Shown: positions 11,602-23,069, numbered from the stretch's first letter. The stretch: DNA of 64,000 nt from Rutpela maculata (GCA_936432065.2 OW386292.2:132695460-132759459); one strand, 5' to 3'. A program made the numbers and translations. The notes: generated from the letters alone by a model not told the origin.

Positions 11602-12031
11602 TTGAGAGTAAAGAAACGTTGGGAACAAGAAGGTAGTATTAGCAGAAAGGCAGGATCTTCTCGCCCAAGTGTTTCTGGCACTGCTTCCATTCGCGAATTA
11701 TGTAAGCAATGCAATACCTCCCGGGAAAGTGCTAAGAAAATTTTAAAGAGACACGGATTTAAATCATTTAAGTGCCAAATTCACCATCACTTATATAAAA
11801 ATGACTTCCAAAGAGGACTGAATTACTGCAACTGGTTTTTAGATAATTTAAAGATAAATCCAGTATTCTATCGTAATATTATTTTTACTCCTCCACCAAC
11901 ATTAGAAATCTTGAAAAACAGGATTAGAAGGGCATCTCTCGAAAGCATTTACCATGCTCAGAAGAAATATTAGGAGAATCAGATTGTGTCGGGAACAAGG
12001 CGGCCAACGCATAGAACATTTAATTGAATAA
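11602..12031 (+). pseudogene. internally deleted mariner/Tc1-like transposase
   Basis: The first ~85 codons look like the N-terminal DNA-binding part of a mariner-like transposase: VKKRWEQEGSISRKAGSSRPS, then SIRELCKQCNTSRESAKKIL, and the block HLYKNDFQRGLNYCNWFL. It then jumps to FTPPPTLEILKNRIRRA, which fits the extreme C-terminus of such enzymes. The whole DDE/D catalytic core between them is therefore missing. A stop at 11971 and a one-base frame change follow, after which the typical ending continues (RRIRLCREQGGQRIEHLIE, stop 12029-12031). Nonfunctional internal-deletion derivatives are common in this superfamily. The terminal inverted repeats were not located with confidence. Confidence 0.65.
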
Positions 12032-12956
12032 CTTTTTTATCAATTTAATGTTTATTTGATTTATTTACTTAGGTAATTAGTTCACTAAGCCAATATAAAA
12101 AATTATTAAAAACTGAAACCAAAAACCAAAGTGCATTGTATTATAGATTTTTCTGTAGGTTATCAAACACACTTTAATGTTAGCATTTAATAGGGGGCAG
12201 TGTTCCATTAAAATTTTTTTGAGAAAATGTATGTAAAATACTGATAATAAAATGATGTAATCAGAAGTAGAAGATATTTATTTTTAAATATTATTTGTCT
12301 TTTTCAGTCTGAGGAATTTTTCAATATCGCCTGTCGCTGTCCGTGGGTCTACTGGAACAAAAAGAACAGAAACGCTCTACTGTTGATATTAAGAAACTCG
12401 TTGCAGCCAATGGAGTTTGCCAGTTACACAACCATTTCCTTGAATTTTCGTTTATTGCTGTTGGTACGTTTGCACGTCGATTTAGGCCTCAAGTATGAGG
12501 AATAAATTACTATACTCTCTTTGGTAAAAACAGAGAGTAATAAAAGGTCATTATAGATGCGGATCCTCTAAATTGGTGGTCAGGGTGCTATAAGAAATTT
12601 TAAATATTTTATATGAGTGTAGGATATCAGTATTCTTATATAAGCAGCAGAAACAAACACTGAAGGCTTGTAAATATAATGTGTTCAGTCTACATCGAAC
12701 ACAAGTGATACTGAAGCCAATAAAGGTTATAATATGACCGACATGTGTTTTATTGACAAAAGCACAGTATATTACAATGTATGGGTTATCCAAGGGACAA
12801 ACCGCAGGGGAAATCTGGTGTACATGTTATAGGAAATCAAGGGGAAATCAGAGGAATTTAGGAAATCAAGAAGAAATCACAGGAAATCTTGAGGAAATCT
12901 TCATTGAAATAAAACATTGCGCATGCGTGATTAGGATCTTGACATCTGCGTAGAGT
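12032..12956. other. no gene seen
   Basis: AT-rich sequence, apart from the GGAAATC-rich patch listed separately. Confidence 0.4.
12806..12905 (+). repeat. short GGAAATC-type imperfect repeats
   Basis: The motif GGAAATC or GAAATCA recurs about eight times in 100 bp at irregular spacing. It is simple-sequence expansion with no evident function. Confidence 0.6.
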
Positions 12957-13118
12957 CAGGGCCAAATTACCGCACGTGCCTAACGGCGCCAAGGCCAAAG
13001 GGGCCCTTAATGTTCTTTCTGTTTTTATTTGCCTCTCAAGCCACCGAAGTAAAAGGGGCGCTAGTTGAGTATTGTGCTATTATGTCTAACGGCGCCAACA
13101 ATGGTTAATACAGCCCTG
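12957..13118. mobile_element. 162-bp hAT MITE
   Basis: The unit begins CAGGGCCAAATTA and ends TAATACAGCCCTG, an imperfect inverted pair with CAGGG/CCCTG ends. It is flanked by CGTAGAGT (12949-12956) and CGTAGAGC (13119-13126), an 8-bp duplication with one mismatch. Inside, CTAACGGCGCCAA occurs near both ends in the same orientation. Too short to code, so it would be mobilised by a hAT transposase. Confidence 0.75.
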
Positions 13119-13916
13119 CGTAGAGCGAGTTAGTTAATATTCAGTCAGCTGAGCTGTTTGTAAGCATGATATTAGTTCGTGTTTTCTCTAAAAGCCTATC
13201 AAAATATTTTTTCAATCGATTAGGAGAAATTGTCGAATTACGAAATCATTTCCTTAAGTACGGCACCGCCACCCCCAAGTTGAATTTTGGCGGGAAACGG
13301 CGATTCATTAACAAATTATGAGCATGCCTTGCATATCTGATCAAAATAAGCAGAGGGACAAAACACAATCGCTGTCAGTTTATTTCAGTTTTATTAATTA
13401 TAATAAAGCTCGAATTCTTCGTATAAATAAATTAGGTAATGGGGAACGAATATCAGCTCTTAAATCGCAATACTTACCTTGTAATAAATAATTAAAGTTG
13501 AGATCGTCGCGAAAAGTACTGTGACGTCACATCGAGAAAACTAGTCTCGCGTGGGGTCCCTCAGACTGGAGTTGCCTTTGAGGCTAATTTGCGTTTTAGT
13601 TTTGTCACCTTCTAACCTAAATTTCGTATTTACGTTTGCTTGTCTGAAAATGTTGTGTTGTGAATTCATGTATTTTGAAGATTTTGTTTGTTTATGATTC
13701 TGTTTTGTGTTGAGAAATGGAAAATACTTATTATAAATAATACAACTATTAAATCAGCAAAAAAGCAAATCAGCAAATAAAATGTTTATTCGCATGCTTA
13801 AAGATAAAAATTACAAATTTAAAAAACCCCGACACAAAAATATCGATTAAATAACTAATATAAAAAATAAATTAACACAACTTTAAAAATTATGAAATAA
13901 TTTTGATACCATATAC
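13119..13916. other. no gene seen
   Basis: Noncoding sequence. GGCGGGAAACGGCG near 13290 and the CTCGCGTGGGGTCCCTCAGACTGGAG stretch near 13545 are GC-richer but have no frame or partner. Confidence 0.35.
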
Positions 13917-13933
13917 GCAGGCGGGCGGGCGGG

Positions 13934-13992
<59 letters not shown>

Positions 13993-13993
13993 A
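13917..13993 (+). repeat. (GGCA)n microsatellite
   Basis: About eighteen tetranucleotide units, starting as GGCG and turning to GGCA. It then grades into the CAGACAAACAAAC stretch of the neighbouring dispersed repeat, so it probably expanded from a CAGACAGACAGA seed like the one near 14335. Confidence 0.9.
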
Positions 13994-14400
13994 CAAACAA
14001 ACTTACAAACATACGAGTCAAACCTTTTTTTTTTTGGGTCGGGGGTTAAAAAATTGAACATTTTTAAAAACTCCCGATCTATGTATTTAATCGTACCAGT
14101 TTCATATGACCGAATCAAAATAAGACCGAAATCATATTCGGCTACTATAATTGTCTGCACATTTTCAATTTTACTTCAATCGGACAATTTCTAGAGAAGT
14201 TCAACATGGCGAATTCAAGATGGCGACCAAACATCAAAATCTAATATGGCCTAGAACCTCGACAAAATACTCTTTCCAATAAAAAAAGTTCATCAAAATC
14301 GCATCACCCGTTGAAGAGATATGAAGCCACAAACAGACAGACAGACATACGAACATACGCGTCAAACTTACAACACCTTTCTTTTTGGATCGGGGGTTAA
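13994..14400 (+). repeat. two tandem copies of a dispersed repeat end
   Basis: ACATACGAGTCAAAC followed by a T-run and GGGTCGGGGGTTAAAAA (about 14010-14051) recurs as ACATACGCGTCAAAC and GGATCGGGGGTTAAAAA (about 14351-14402). The matching order suggests two 3' ends of the same LINE/SINE-like family about 340 bp apart. Confidence 0.6.
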
Positions 14401-15528
14401 AAATTAACTAACTTGAAACTTTTGGTTATTTTTTGGTGGTGCGTTAATTTCTTGAAGAAGTGTATATTCATTGCGTCGTTCCTATCAGATATAAAATTTA
14501 TAGTTTAAACCGAATCCTTCACCATTTCTTAGAATTCAACGTATGAGCGAATACACTATGCGATCAAATTATAGTGTTAAAACTAAAAAATTTTGTCCGC
14601 CATCTTGGGACGTCCGCCATATTGAATTTAGTGTGACATCATTTTATTTTCGTATTCTTCTCAGCAAACTCTCTCATTTGATACCCATATCATGAGGGTG
14701 CATAAAAAATAACTGGTCCGCCATATTGGATTTGGAATGACGTCACTTAGCTAACCATGCATTGTCATCCAAACTAAACGTGTATGCAAAATTTCAGCTC
14801 AATCGGTTGTTATTTTAATTTGCTTTGTCTGATAAGAATAAATATATCGTTGCGGGATTTTGGGACCATTCTGTATGGTGATTTCCGAAAAATTGGAGCG
14901 AAATTGGCCATCGAGACTATGAAATTCGTTTTCAGGTGCCCCCATATTATCTGGAAATGATAGTCATATTTCTGGTAATTCACTTTTTTTTTGTGTGCCT
15001 GTATAATTAATTATTACTTTTCGAGCAACCCCATTTGACTTAAATCATCCTGACTAACAACAGCATGGCCAAATCTGCTTGTTCTAGCCTCTAGCTCTGA
15101 GCGCTGTATGTATATGAGTATATGTATATCTACAGTGCCCCGTCATAATTTCATAACTTTGATTCATCAAAAGTCTTCAATCAGACTTACATTTTTTTTT
15201 TGTATCCCAAAAATTAAATGACCATCTAGTCGCGTCAATATAGAAAAGTTAAAAATTGAGATGTTTTCTAGTGATTATTTTTTTGCAAATTGATTATTGA
15301 GGTCTAAGGAACATTGGTAAAAAAAAAACAGGCCACTGGGACTTTTCTATTAATGAACTAGCAATTTCAAGCACTAAGCAAATTAAATAAATTTGTTAAT
15401 TTGCTATCGAGGAAAGCATTTTGGAAAACCGACTGAAAATGTATACTCGGGGGTTTTCGAGGTTGTTGATTACGATTTTGAAGTGAAAATTGGAAAATTC
15501 AAGATTGGTGACTATAAAGTATAAAAAC
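14401..15528. other. old repeat-like sequence, no gene
   Basis: Repeated phrases such as GTCCGCCATATTG (14616 and 14716) with TGACATCA/TGACGTCA after them suggest decayed tandem or dispersed repeats. No frame is credible. Confidence 0.35.
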
Positions 15529-15886
15529 TTTACTTTGGCTTTTTTAAATGGAACACTCCATATATATTTGCACCATCTGAAAGGCCATAAAAAAAGTTTT
15601 TTAATTATATATAATACATGGTATTTATCTTAAAAAATTCTGTCAAAATACCTGTTAGTATCTAATTTCACTTTATTTTAAATAAAATGGAGAATTTCAA
15701 GAATTGATAGATATCTTTCGGATTACCAATACCATGACTTAATATAAGAAAATATAAAACTTGATATCTACTATAGTTTTTAAGAAAAATACTATGTGTC
15801 ATACATCACTGAAAAGGTGTTTCTGTCCTTTCAAATGGTGTAAAAATATATGGGGTGTTATATTTAAAAAAAACCAAAGTAAAGCT
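15529..15886. repeat. inverted repeat (foldback), arms ~65 bp
   Basis: CTTTACTTTGGCTTTTTTAA and then ACACTCCATATATATTT...CACCAT on the left are mirrored by ATGGTGTAAAAATATATGGGGTGT and AACCAAAGTAAAG on the right. The ~215-bp interior has no frame. Probably a small foldback element. Confidence 0.6.
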
Positions 15887-16039
15887 CATATCTCCGAAAT
15901 TCGACCACCCTGTACAGTTGACTATAATAAGGAACTCTAGTCTAGTTAAAATAAAAAGACGTTATCAAATAAATTAAAAATGTTCTGATGGTACATACTA
16001 ATAATAATAATTATTCGTTTTTATGTACCTTCGGTATTT

Positions 16040-16101
16040 TTAAAAAAATTTGCCGCCCTGGGCTATAGCCCTTATAGCCCCCCCCCCTAAACCCGCCACT
16101 G
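16040..16101. mobile_element. possible lone hAT-type end
   Basis: CTATAGCCC, a C-run, then CTAAACCCGCCACTG ending at 16101. Read in reverse it starts CAGTGGCGGGTTTAG, a common hAT terminus. No partner end was found upstream, so it may be a truncated copy. Confidence 0.35.
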
Positions 16102-16497
16102 TGTTAAATCATTTGTAAAAGTATGTATTCTATAAATACTTCAATAAACTTCAAATTTCAACGCATATGACCGATCTTTGCCTGAGTGATTTATTACTTT
16201 CTGTTTTTACCAAATGTTTTACACTGTAAAATTAGCACCAAAACGATTATAATAAGGAAATTACTGTGATGGTAATGAATACTTGTGGACAGGTTTAACA
16301 ATATTTACTTTCCAGAAAACTGATGAGTCTAGAGTAAAAGCGTACTTACTTGGGGCTAATAGGGAGAACGTCGTTTTTTAATCGTTTCCGTGTTATCTCG
16401 CGTGTTTTATTAAAAATGACAGATTCTTTTAAAAATGCTTTTCGCTGCTTTTTGTAAATAATGTTAATTTTAGACATTTTAAATTTTATACTAACTT

Positions 16498-17674
16498 TTT
16501 TTTGTGCAGGCCCCCCCCCCCCCCCCCGTCTTCAGTGTTTCCTCATATCCTGGAACCGCTCTCGCTTACCACAGAATATCAGGTCAATCTTAGTGTTAGG
16601 TGTTAGAAATGATCTGCCTCCGCAGAGATGTCCTCCCCCTTACTTCCCAACTTCGTTGAAACGATTAGAGGTTCAAGTTTCTTTCGTCTACTTCCTTGGC
16701 TTTCAGGACTGATGTTATCATGTCCTCCAAGAGTTGCCAGTTTTCCTCTGATTCTAGCATCCTCAACACCATGTCAACGGGTGTAACTGAGCCGCCTAGC
16801 CTATCCATGACTCGTTGACTTTTCCTCTCCACCTGTTACACCGGAACACGGTGTGCTGCGCGTCATCTATCTCCACACAGTACATGTATTCTCGATCTTC
16901 GATCTTCCCGATGTCGTAAACGTACCCTGCAAAGCACTCATGCCCTGTTATGGCCTGTGTAAGGTAGTACCCAACCTCCCCGTGTCCTCTCTCCACTCAT
17001 CTTTTAATGTCTGGATTGAGCCTCCTCGTTCATCTTCCCTTACTCGAGATATTTCATCTCTCCTGCCACCTCTGGTAGAGTCTATCGTTGGCCTCTTTCC
17101 TGCCAGTTCCCTCGTATATTTTACACCTTGCCTTTGCTAGAAGGTCGACGGGGGGGATCCTTGTCATTATTAGCACTGCCTCATAGGAGACCGTCCTGTA
17201 GGCACTGCAGACCCTCAGTACCACGCTGCACAGCACTCTCCTCTTGCTGACCTTTGGTCCGTTGGTATTATGCATCAACCTGCTATGGCCGTGGCCACTC
17301 GCCCAACTTTTTCCTTCATTTTCATCACATGCACCCTGTATGTCAATTTTGAATCAAGCCATATGCCCAGGTACTTTATCGCCTGGCTCGGGCCGATTTT
17401 CAGCTCCCCTATTTTCACGACAGGGAGGTTCCTCTTTCTGGTTATGACCACCAGCTCGGTTATTCTAGGAGCAAGTTCAAGCTTCTTGCCCCTTACCTAT
17501 CTCTCTATTTTTGCAATGGCCGTGTTAGCCACCTCAATTTCCCTCGCCGTTCTGGCCGTGACTACTATTGCCAAATCGTCGGCATATCCGATCACCTTAA
17601 TGTTCTCCGTAATGCGTCATCAAACATTATATTCCACAAGGTTGGGCCCAAGACCGATCCCTGTGGAACACCAC
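16498..17674 (-). mobile_element. R1-like LINE fragment with exact 16-bp target duplication
   Basis: The insert is bracketed by the perfect direct repeat AATTTTATACTAACTT at 16482-16497 and 17675-17690. On the - strand it starts inside the reverse transcriptase and ends in a G-run followed by CCTGCACAAAAAAAA, so it is 5'-truncated with a short A tail. It interrupts copy B of the dispersed repeat. Confidence 0.85.
16700..17674 (-). pseudogene. R1/I-type reverse transcriptase C-terminal half, frameshifted
   Basis: Reading the - strand from 17674: CGVPQGSVLGP, then after a one-base frame change GYADDLAIVVTARTAREI with an intact catalytic YADD. Next come the KLELAPEKTELV-like segment, KYLGIWLDSKLTY, NTNGPKVSKRRVL, YRTVSYEAVLIM with IPPVDLLAKAR, and a C-terminal LTQAITGHECF with HTVFRCNRW and a spaced Cys-His pattern. 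This order is characteristic of R1-clade and related ORF2 proteins, with a zinc-knuckle-like end and no separate RNase H. Several frame changes make it nonfunctional, and the endonuclease and fingers are absent through 5' truncation. GC is near 50%, well above the surroundings, as expected of a recent guest. Confidence 0.8.
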
Positions 17675-17690
17675 AATTTTATACTAACTT

Positions 17691-18150
17691 AGTGAAACTC
17701 TAGTCAGTATAAAATAAAGTCAAAAAATAGGGAAGAGCTATAATCCAACCTATGTGCGTTTAGAACCGCAAACTTTCGATATCAAATCTAAAGCGTAACC
17801 AGACCATCATTCCTTACTTTCATAAGTGTTAATGTCTTAATAAAATGTGTCTAGCTGAAAATCATATTTCGAAGGTTGAATATCATGTTGCGAAATTATA
17901 TTAGTGAAGTATATAAATTAGTAACAATAAAGAATATTATTTTTTCAAGATTTCTAATCAAATACTAGACCTAAGAACATAACGATTTTTTTTTCCTAAA
18001 ATTGAAATGGTTAATAAATCTGTTATTTACTGATCAATTGCGTTTAAAAACAATGGTGTTTTTTCTCTAGCTAACACTAACACTAACTTACTGTCCAAAT
18101 TTAAATCGATCGTAAATACGAACGATCACTAACACAACAATTTCTCTTAA
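17691..18150 (+). repeat. dispersed repeat, copy B (right part)
   Basis: It continues the repeat interrupted by the LINE insertion. It ends with the CTCTAGCTAACACTAA...TTACTGTCCAAATTT...CGATCACTAACACAACAA block shared with copy A (418-560). Confidence 0.55.
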
Positions 18151-18728
18151 TTTTTTTTTTTCTCGTTTTTTGATCTGTTACCGCCTTTATCTTCTTAAGG
18201 GAATCTGTAAAATAATAAAAACCGGTATATATTTTTTTCATGAACAATATTTATTTATTCAAAAATTTTATTTACAGGCGTAGAGGTTTTAAAAGCATAA
18301 AAACTATTTCTATATACTTTCACTAAACTTGTATTTTTAATGTTAAAATTGGGAATATTATCGTATTATTATTTCTGTTTCAGTTTCAAAAATGGTTCTA
18401 TAGTTTGATAACCCTATTGGCATAGCGGCGTTAAATATTCCAATGTAACCAAAACGTAATGGCAAATAAATGAAAATAAAAAAATTACAAGTATGATTTT
18501 TCTTTACCTTTACTTTAATTAAAAGTTAACCCTTACATTAAAACCACAGGAGACATTGCCCAAGATTTTGAACCAAAATGTGCACTGGACGTAGGTTAAT
18601 AATAAACTGTACCCAAGCCTAAAGTGTGGACAGTAGAGCAATGAGTGGTATATTAATCAAAGGAAATATCAGAAAAATGTATCCGGAGCTGCACCGTCGC
18701 GTCGTTGACTACGTTTTACCGCTGACGT
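18151..18728. other. no gene seen
   Basis: AT-rich noncoding sequence. Confidence 0.4.
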
Positions 18729-19582
18729 ATTAGTCTAAGAGCTAGTGAACATTTTTCTTTCATTACTCGAAGTAGGTTAAAAATTTGCCAAAAGGTTGCC
18801 ATAGAGGTAATGAGTTGCCAGTTTACCAACGTTTCGACTTGGCGATGGGCAGCAGGGGGGGGGGGGGGGGGCGAGTGTAAGAATACCTCAAAGTCGTAAA
18901 ATAGTACTAGTAGTAAAGTTTTCATTATTGCAAGTTGGTTGAAACTTCGAATTTTGCTTGAATTAATGTGTATGAATAACCATACAAATTGTCAGACAAA
19001 AATTTCAGGCAGCAGGGGGTGTAAGAACACCCCAGAGTCGTAAAATAGTAGTCGAAATTTTCATTATTGCAAGTTGGTTGAAACTTCGTATTTTGCTTGA
19101 ATTAAGGTATATACCTCATGAATGACCATACAAATTGTCAGACAAAAATTTCAGGCAGCAGGGAGTGTAGGAACGCCTCAAACATGTATTTTTGTCTGAC
19201 AATTAAATTACACGATCAAAAAGGTCTCTAGAATAACATATTCAATTGTCAGACAGTAGCAAATAATAAAAATTTCACGTAAAAAATACATGTTTGAGGT
19301 GTTCTTACGCCCCCTGCTGTCTGAAATTTTTGTCTGAGAATTTGTATGGTTATTCATATACCTTAATTCAAGCAAAATACGAAGTTTCAACCAACTTGCA
19401 ATAATGAAAATTTCGACTACTACCTATTTTACGACTTTGAGGTGTTCTTACACCCCCTGCTGCCCGTCGCCAAGTCGAAACGTTCGAGTTGGCAACTCAT
19501 TAATCCCATGGTAACATTTTGGCAAATTTTTGGCTCACTTCGAGTAATGACGCGAAATGTTCACTAGCTCTTAGTCTATATA
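18729..19582. mobile_element. foldback element, arms ~370 bp
   Basis: The left start TCTAAGAGCTAGTGAAC and right end GTTCACTAGCTCTTAG are inverted. The arms stay paired through GAGTTGCCA...CGTTTCGACTTGGCG, GCAAGTTGGTTGAAACTTCG and CAGACAAAAATTTCAG to the centre. The left arm carries an extra direct duplication of ~180 bp (GGCAGCAGGGGGTGTAAGAA at about 18844, 19011 and 19154). A 17-G run sits at 18854. Noncoding. Confidence 0.75.
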
Positions 19583-19680
19583 TAAAACGAGCCAATCCGG
19601 CTATTCTGGCTTCGTATTCGGTCTCAGCGTGTTAAAAATTAACGAAAAATTCAGAAACTGAAAGATCTGATGATCGTAAG
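19579..19680 (+). promoter_or_regulatory. possible TATA promoter and first splice donor
   Basis: TATATATAAAA, about 35 bp before TCGGTCTCAGCG (initiator-like), and then a consensus donor CGTAAGT near 19677. The arrangement fits a short noncoding first exon of a TE or gene. No downstream exon was identified, so this is weak. Confidence 0.25.
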
Positions 19681-19871
19681 TACACACTGTTTTTCACTAA
19701 AGCAAAACTTTCAGAAAATTAGAGATCTCTATAACCTGCGTTATATGTCTTTATGTTGCGAGTTGTATTTCCTTCTTGTACTTACACAGATTCGGCAATG
19801 TAGTTTTATATATGGGTCCTGAGATAAACAAACGCAAGAAAGAAAATAGATAAATTAGTAAAAGAAACGTA

Positions 19872-20845
19872 CCCACACAACACAAGGCTGTCCGATCCCA
19901 TTTAGTATTTGGGCACGCCTATGGACATCCTAATCTCCCAGTATGGGATATTAGAATGTCTATAGGATATACCGGCGCGTGTACTAAGGACGTACCAGGA
20001 CCAGGGATATTTCGAAGCGTCTTAAGTATTACGAATAGGCTGTACAAACTACATACTAAAATGTTCCAAGATGTCCTACTAACTGTAAATAGATATCCAC
20101 CGGCATCTTTTTGCTATTAGACCATTTTAAATTCGGGTTCAACAATGTTATATTTAATTTTTCTGTTTCTTGGTGGGATCCTTTGCCACATGTTTTCTTC
20201 TAATGTCCGTAAAATCAACAAAATAATACAACTATCCAGTATTTTACTGGAAAATAACCTCTACGCCAGTGACTTTTACGTCAAAGGAGCGAGAAGATTA
20301 TTTTTGAGGAAAATACTGGAGAATTGCATTATTTCGCTGAGTTTACGGACATTGTTTTAGAAAAAACAAGAGGCAAAGGATCCCACCAAGAAACACATAA
20401 AAAATAAGAAAATGACACAACCAACATTTAGACAATAATGTTATAATACATTTAAAAAAAAATTGAATTGTAAAAATTTTTAGAATTTTTGTCAATTATG
20501 CACATTTTTGAAATATTTGCACTTGCCTATTTTTTCCTTATAATTCATACCTAATTTTTTAGGTTTATGCTCAGATAAAAAATAAAACATTATTTTCTTA
20601 GGATTCGGTTTATTAACCATCGTCAAAGACACTACAATTTTATAAAGAATCAAAAGTATTTCATATGTATGGAATTAAGTGCTACTTAAATAGTAATAAT
20701 AATAATAATAATATTTTAATAATAAAAATAAGCTAAACACATTCAATATTTAAAAACATTTGTAATGTAAAAAGCAAACTTCTTAGAAAAATGTAAAATA
20801 ATGCAATAATAGCGGAACATGAATTTTTAGCATGCAGGCTAGGAT
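19872..20845 (+). mobile_element. partial second copy of the CCCACACAACAC element
   Basis: It begins CCCACACAACACAAGGCTG and shares with 33852-34815 the same order: palindrome-rich subterminal block (CTATGGACATCC, GGATATACCGGCG, ATTACGAATAGGCTGTACAA), then an internal hairpin (TTTCTTGGTGGGATCC ... TTTACGGACATTGTTTTAGAA) at about 20160-20395. The AT-rich block up to GAACATGAATTTTTAG (about 20835) follows. The right half and right terminus are absent, so the copy is truncated. Noncoding as far as seen. Confidence 0.8.
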
Positions 20846-20981
20846 TTTTCGGAGTGAGACGGAAATATGCGTTTATTTTCGATTTATTGTAAATATTTAA
20901 AAAACTACGCATAGTATAATCTTAAAACTGCTTTAGATACTTGCTATTGTTCTAACGAACCCAACTATATACAGTGTGTTT

Positions 20982-21808
20982 CACTTCTCGTGAAGACACC
21001 CCTGTATCTTTTTTATTTGTTGCCGAATTAATTTCAAATTTTTATCAGCCATGCAAGTCCATAAGGTGACTTTATTCAACATATAAATGCCGTCTAAATC
21101 TAAAACGCCGGCCTACTGCGATAAAAAGAAAATGTCAATTTTCGAGAAATCATAGTAGGCTTAGAGATAGACAAAAATTTTGTTAACAAAAGTAGTTCGG
21201 AATCACTTGATATGTCCCCCTGTAAAATTTTGTGAAAATCGGAATATTTTCAAAAAAAAATTTTTTGTTTCACTTCTCGTGAAGACACCCCTGTATCTTT
21301 TTTATTTGTTGCCGAATTAATTTCAAATTTTTATCAGCCATGCAAGTCCATAAGGTGACTTTATTCAACATATAAATGCCGTCTAAATCTAAAACGCCGG
21401 CCTACTGCGATAAAAAGAAAATGTCAATTTTCGAGAAATCATAGTAGGCTTAGAGATAGACAAAAATTTTGTTAACAAAAGTAGTTCGGAATCACTTGAT
21501 ATGTCCCCCTGTAGAAATTTTGTGAAAATCGGAATATTTTCAAAAAAAAATTTTTTGTTTCACTTCTCGTGAAGACACCCCTGTATCTTTTTTATTTGCG
21601 GCCGAATTAATTTCAAATTTTTATCAGCCAAACAAATCCATAAGGTGACTTTATTCAATACATAAATGCCGTCTAAATCTAAAACCCCTGCCTACTGCGA
21701 TAAAAATAAATGTTAATTTTCGAGAAATCATAGTAGGCTTAGAGATAGACAAAAATTTTGTTAATAAAAGTTGTTCAGGATCACTTCATATGCCCCTCTG
21801 TAAAATTT
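20982..21808 (+). repeat. 289-bp tandem repeat, 2.9 copies
   Basis: Each unit starts CACTTCTCGTGAAGACACCC, at 20982, 21271 and 21561. Units 1 and 2 are nearly identical; unit 3 has scattered changes and stops after about 250 bp. The pattern is of an old unit and a recent duplication. No frame; possibly a satellite seed or internal repeat of a TE. Confidence 0.92.
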
Positions 21809-22867
21809 TACTTGTTTGGCCTGATTCGATGAACAGATCCCCGAGATATAAAAAAAACGAAACATAAACACGTTTTTCAAAATTAACACTTAATTTCCAA
21901 AAAACGCTCACCTCCCAAATTAGAGGAAACTTTACTGTAACTTTCTTATAACATACAGATCGTATTTCCATAAAAAAAAATTGTCCCCCAAACAATAGTT
22001 GAAATAGCATTTTTGATGTTTTGTTTTATTTGACTATATTAATTAAGGTTAATTACTTCCACATCCAGTGGAAGTATAGTATCGACAAAAAAAAATTTGA
22101 AAATGTTTATTGTTCAAATAGGCCTTTTTTTGTGCGCACTATTACTCTGGAACCGTTTAAGATATTGAAATTTGGTACACATATGTATCTTAACAAGATC
22201 TGGAACTAGATTATATTTTGATCTTATTCCGTTGAAGGGTTGGGGGATAAATTGAGATAGATTGGGGTAAATAAGTAAATCAAGCAAGTAAGAGTACATA
22301 AAATAGGTATTCAGTATATACATTATTAAAGGGGGTGAAAAAATAAAATTGTCGTTAAGTGTGTGTACAAGAACCAAAGACCTCAATTTTTATTTACTTT
22401 ATCCACTCTCACTACCGATGTGGCATATCGTTCTATGGGTTTTTGCGTAGACGATTTCAAATATTATATACCATTAAAGCCCCATAAACAATCATTTACA
22501 CATACAATTGTTTCCGTTGCGAGAGACTTGAATATAAAATATAGATATAGAAGTCCTTGGATAGCGGTTTTTTAATTCCATTCTAACCAGGAAATAAATT
22601 GTTTCTACAGATATTTTCAATTCTGTATAATCAAACCTGCAAAAGACAAATAATTAGTCAAATATAATAAATAGATCGTGCCTTTGCCACTATTAATTGA
22701 AACTGATTTTTCAGATCACTTTTATTGCTAATCGATTTATAACAAAAAATAAATATATTAAATCATTGTAATGAACTAAATATCACTACTTAAAATAGGT
22801 CAAATTACATGTCAACATATACTTTTCGGTTTATTTAAATATATATATGATTATTGGATATAGTGTA
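21809..22867. other. no convincing gene; hairpin-headed repeat near 22053
   Basis: AT-rich. ACTTCCACATCCAGTGGAAGT (22054-22074) is a hairpin whose context (TTACTTCC...GGAAGTAT...ATCG) recurs at 50806-50842. An open frame at 22363-22575 has no recognisable domain. Confidence 0.4.
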
Positions 22868-23069
22868 TTAATAATAATAATAATAATAAAACTTGGATAA
22901 ACTAGGACTTCCTAATGGTGATATAATACTCATGCAGAAAGCTGTCATCTTACAAACCTGCCACTTAGTAAGGAAGTTTCTGTCTACGTAACGACAGTTG
23001 AATAGGGTGAATTCCCTCTCAACTGTAGTAAATAACCGACAAACATGTCGAGAAAAATAAGAAAAAAGA

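Noticed and set aside
13855..14160. Frame with a repeated Cys-Leu-Pro-Ala stretch
   Set aside because: It is the translation of the GGCA microsatellite.
15134..16101. A hAT element from CAGTGCCCCG to CCCGCCACTG
   Set aside because: The ends share only CAGTG and the flanking 8 bases do not match.
20982..21808. CRISPR-like array
   Set aside because: The repeats are contiguous 289-bp tandem units without spacers in a eukaryotic context.
22363..22575. 70-codon frame on the + strand
   Set aside because: Reads like a plausible peptide but has no known motif or exon signals; kept as noncoding.
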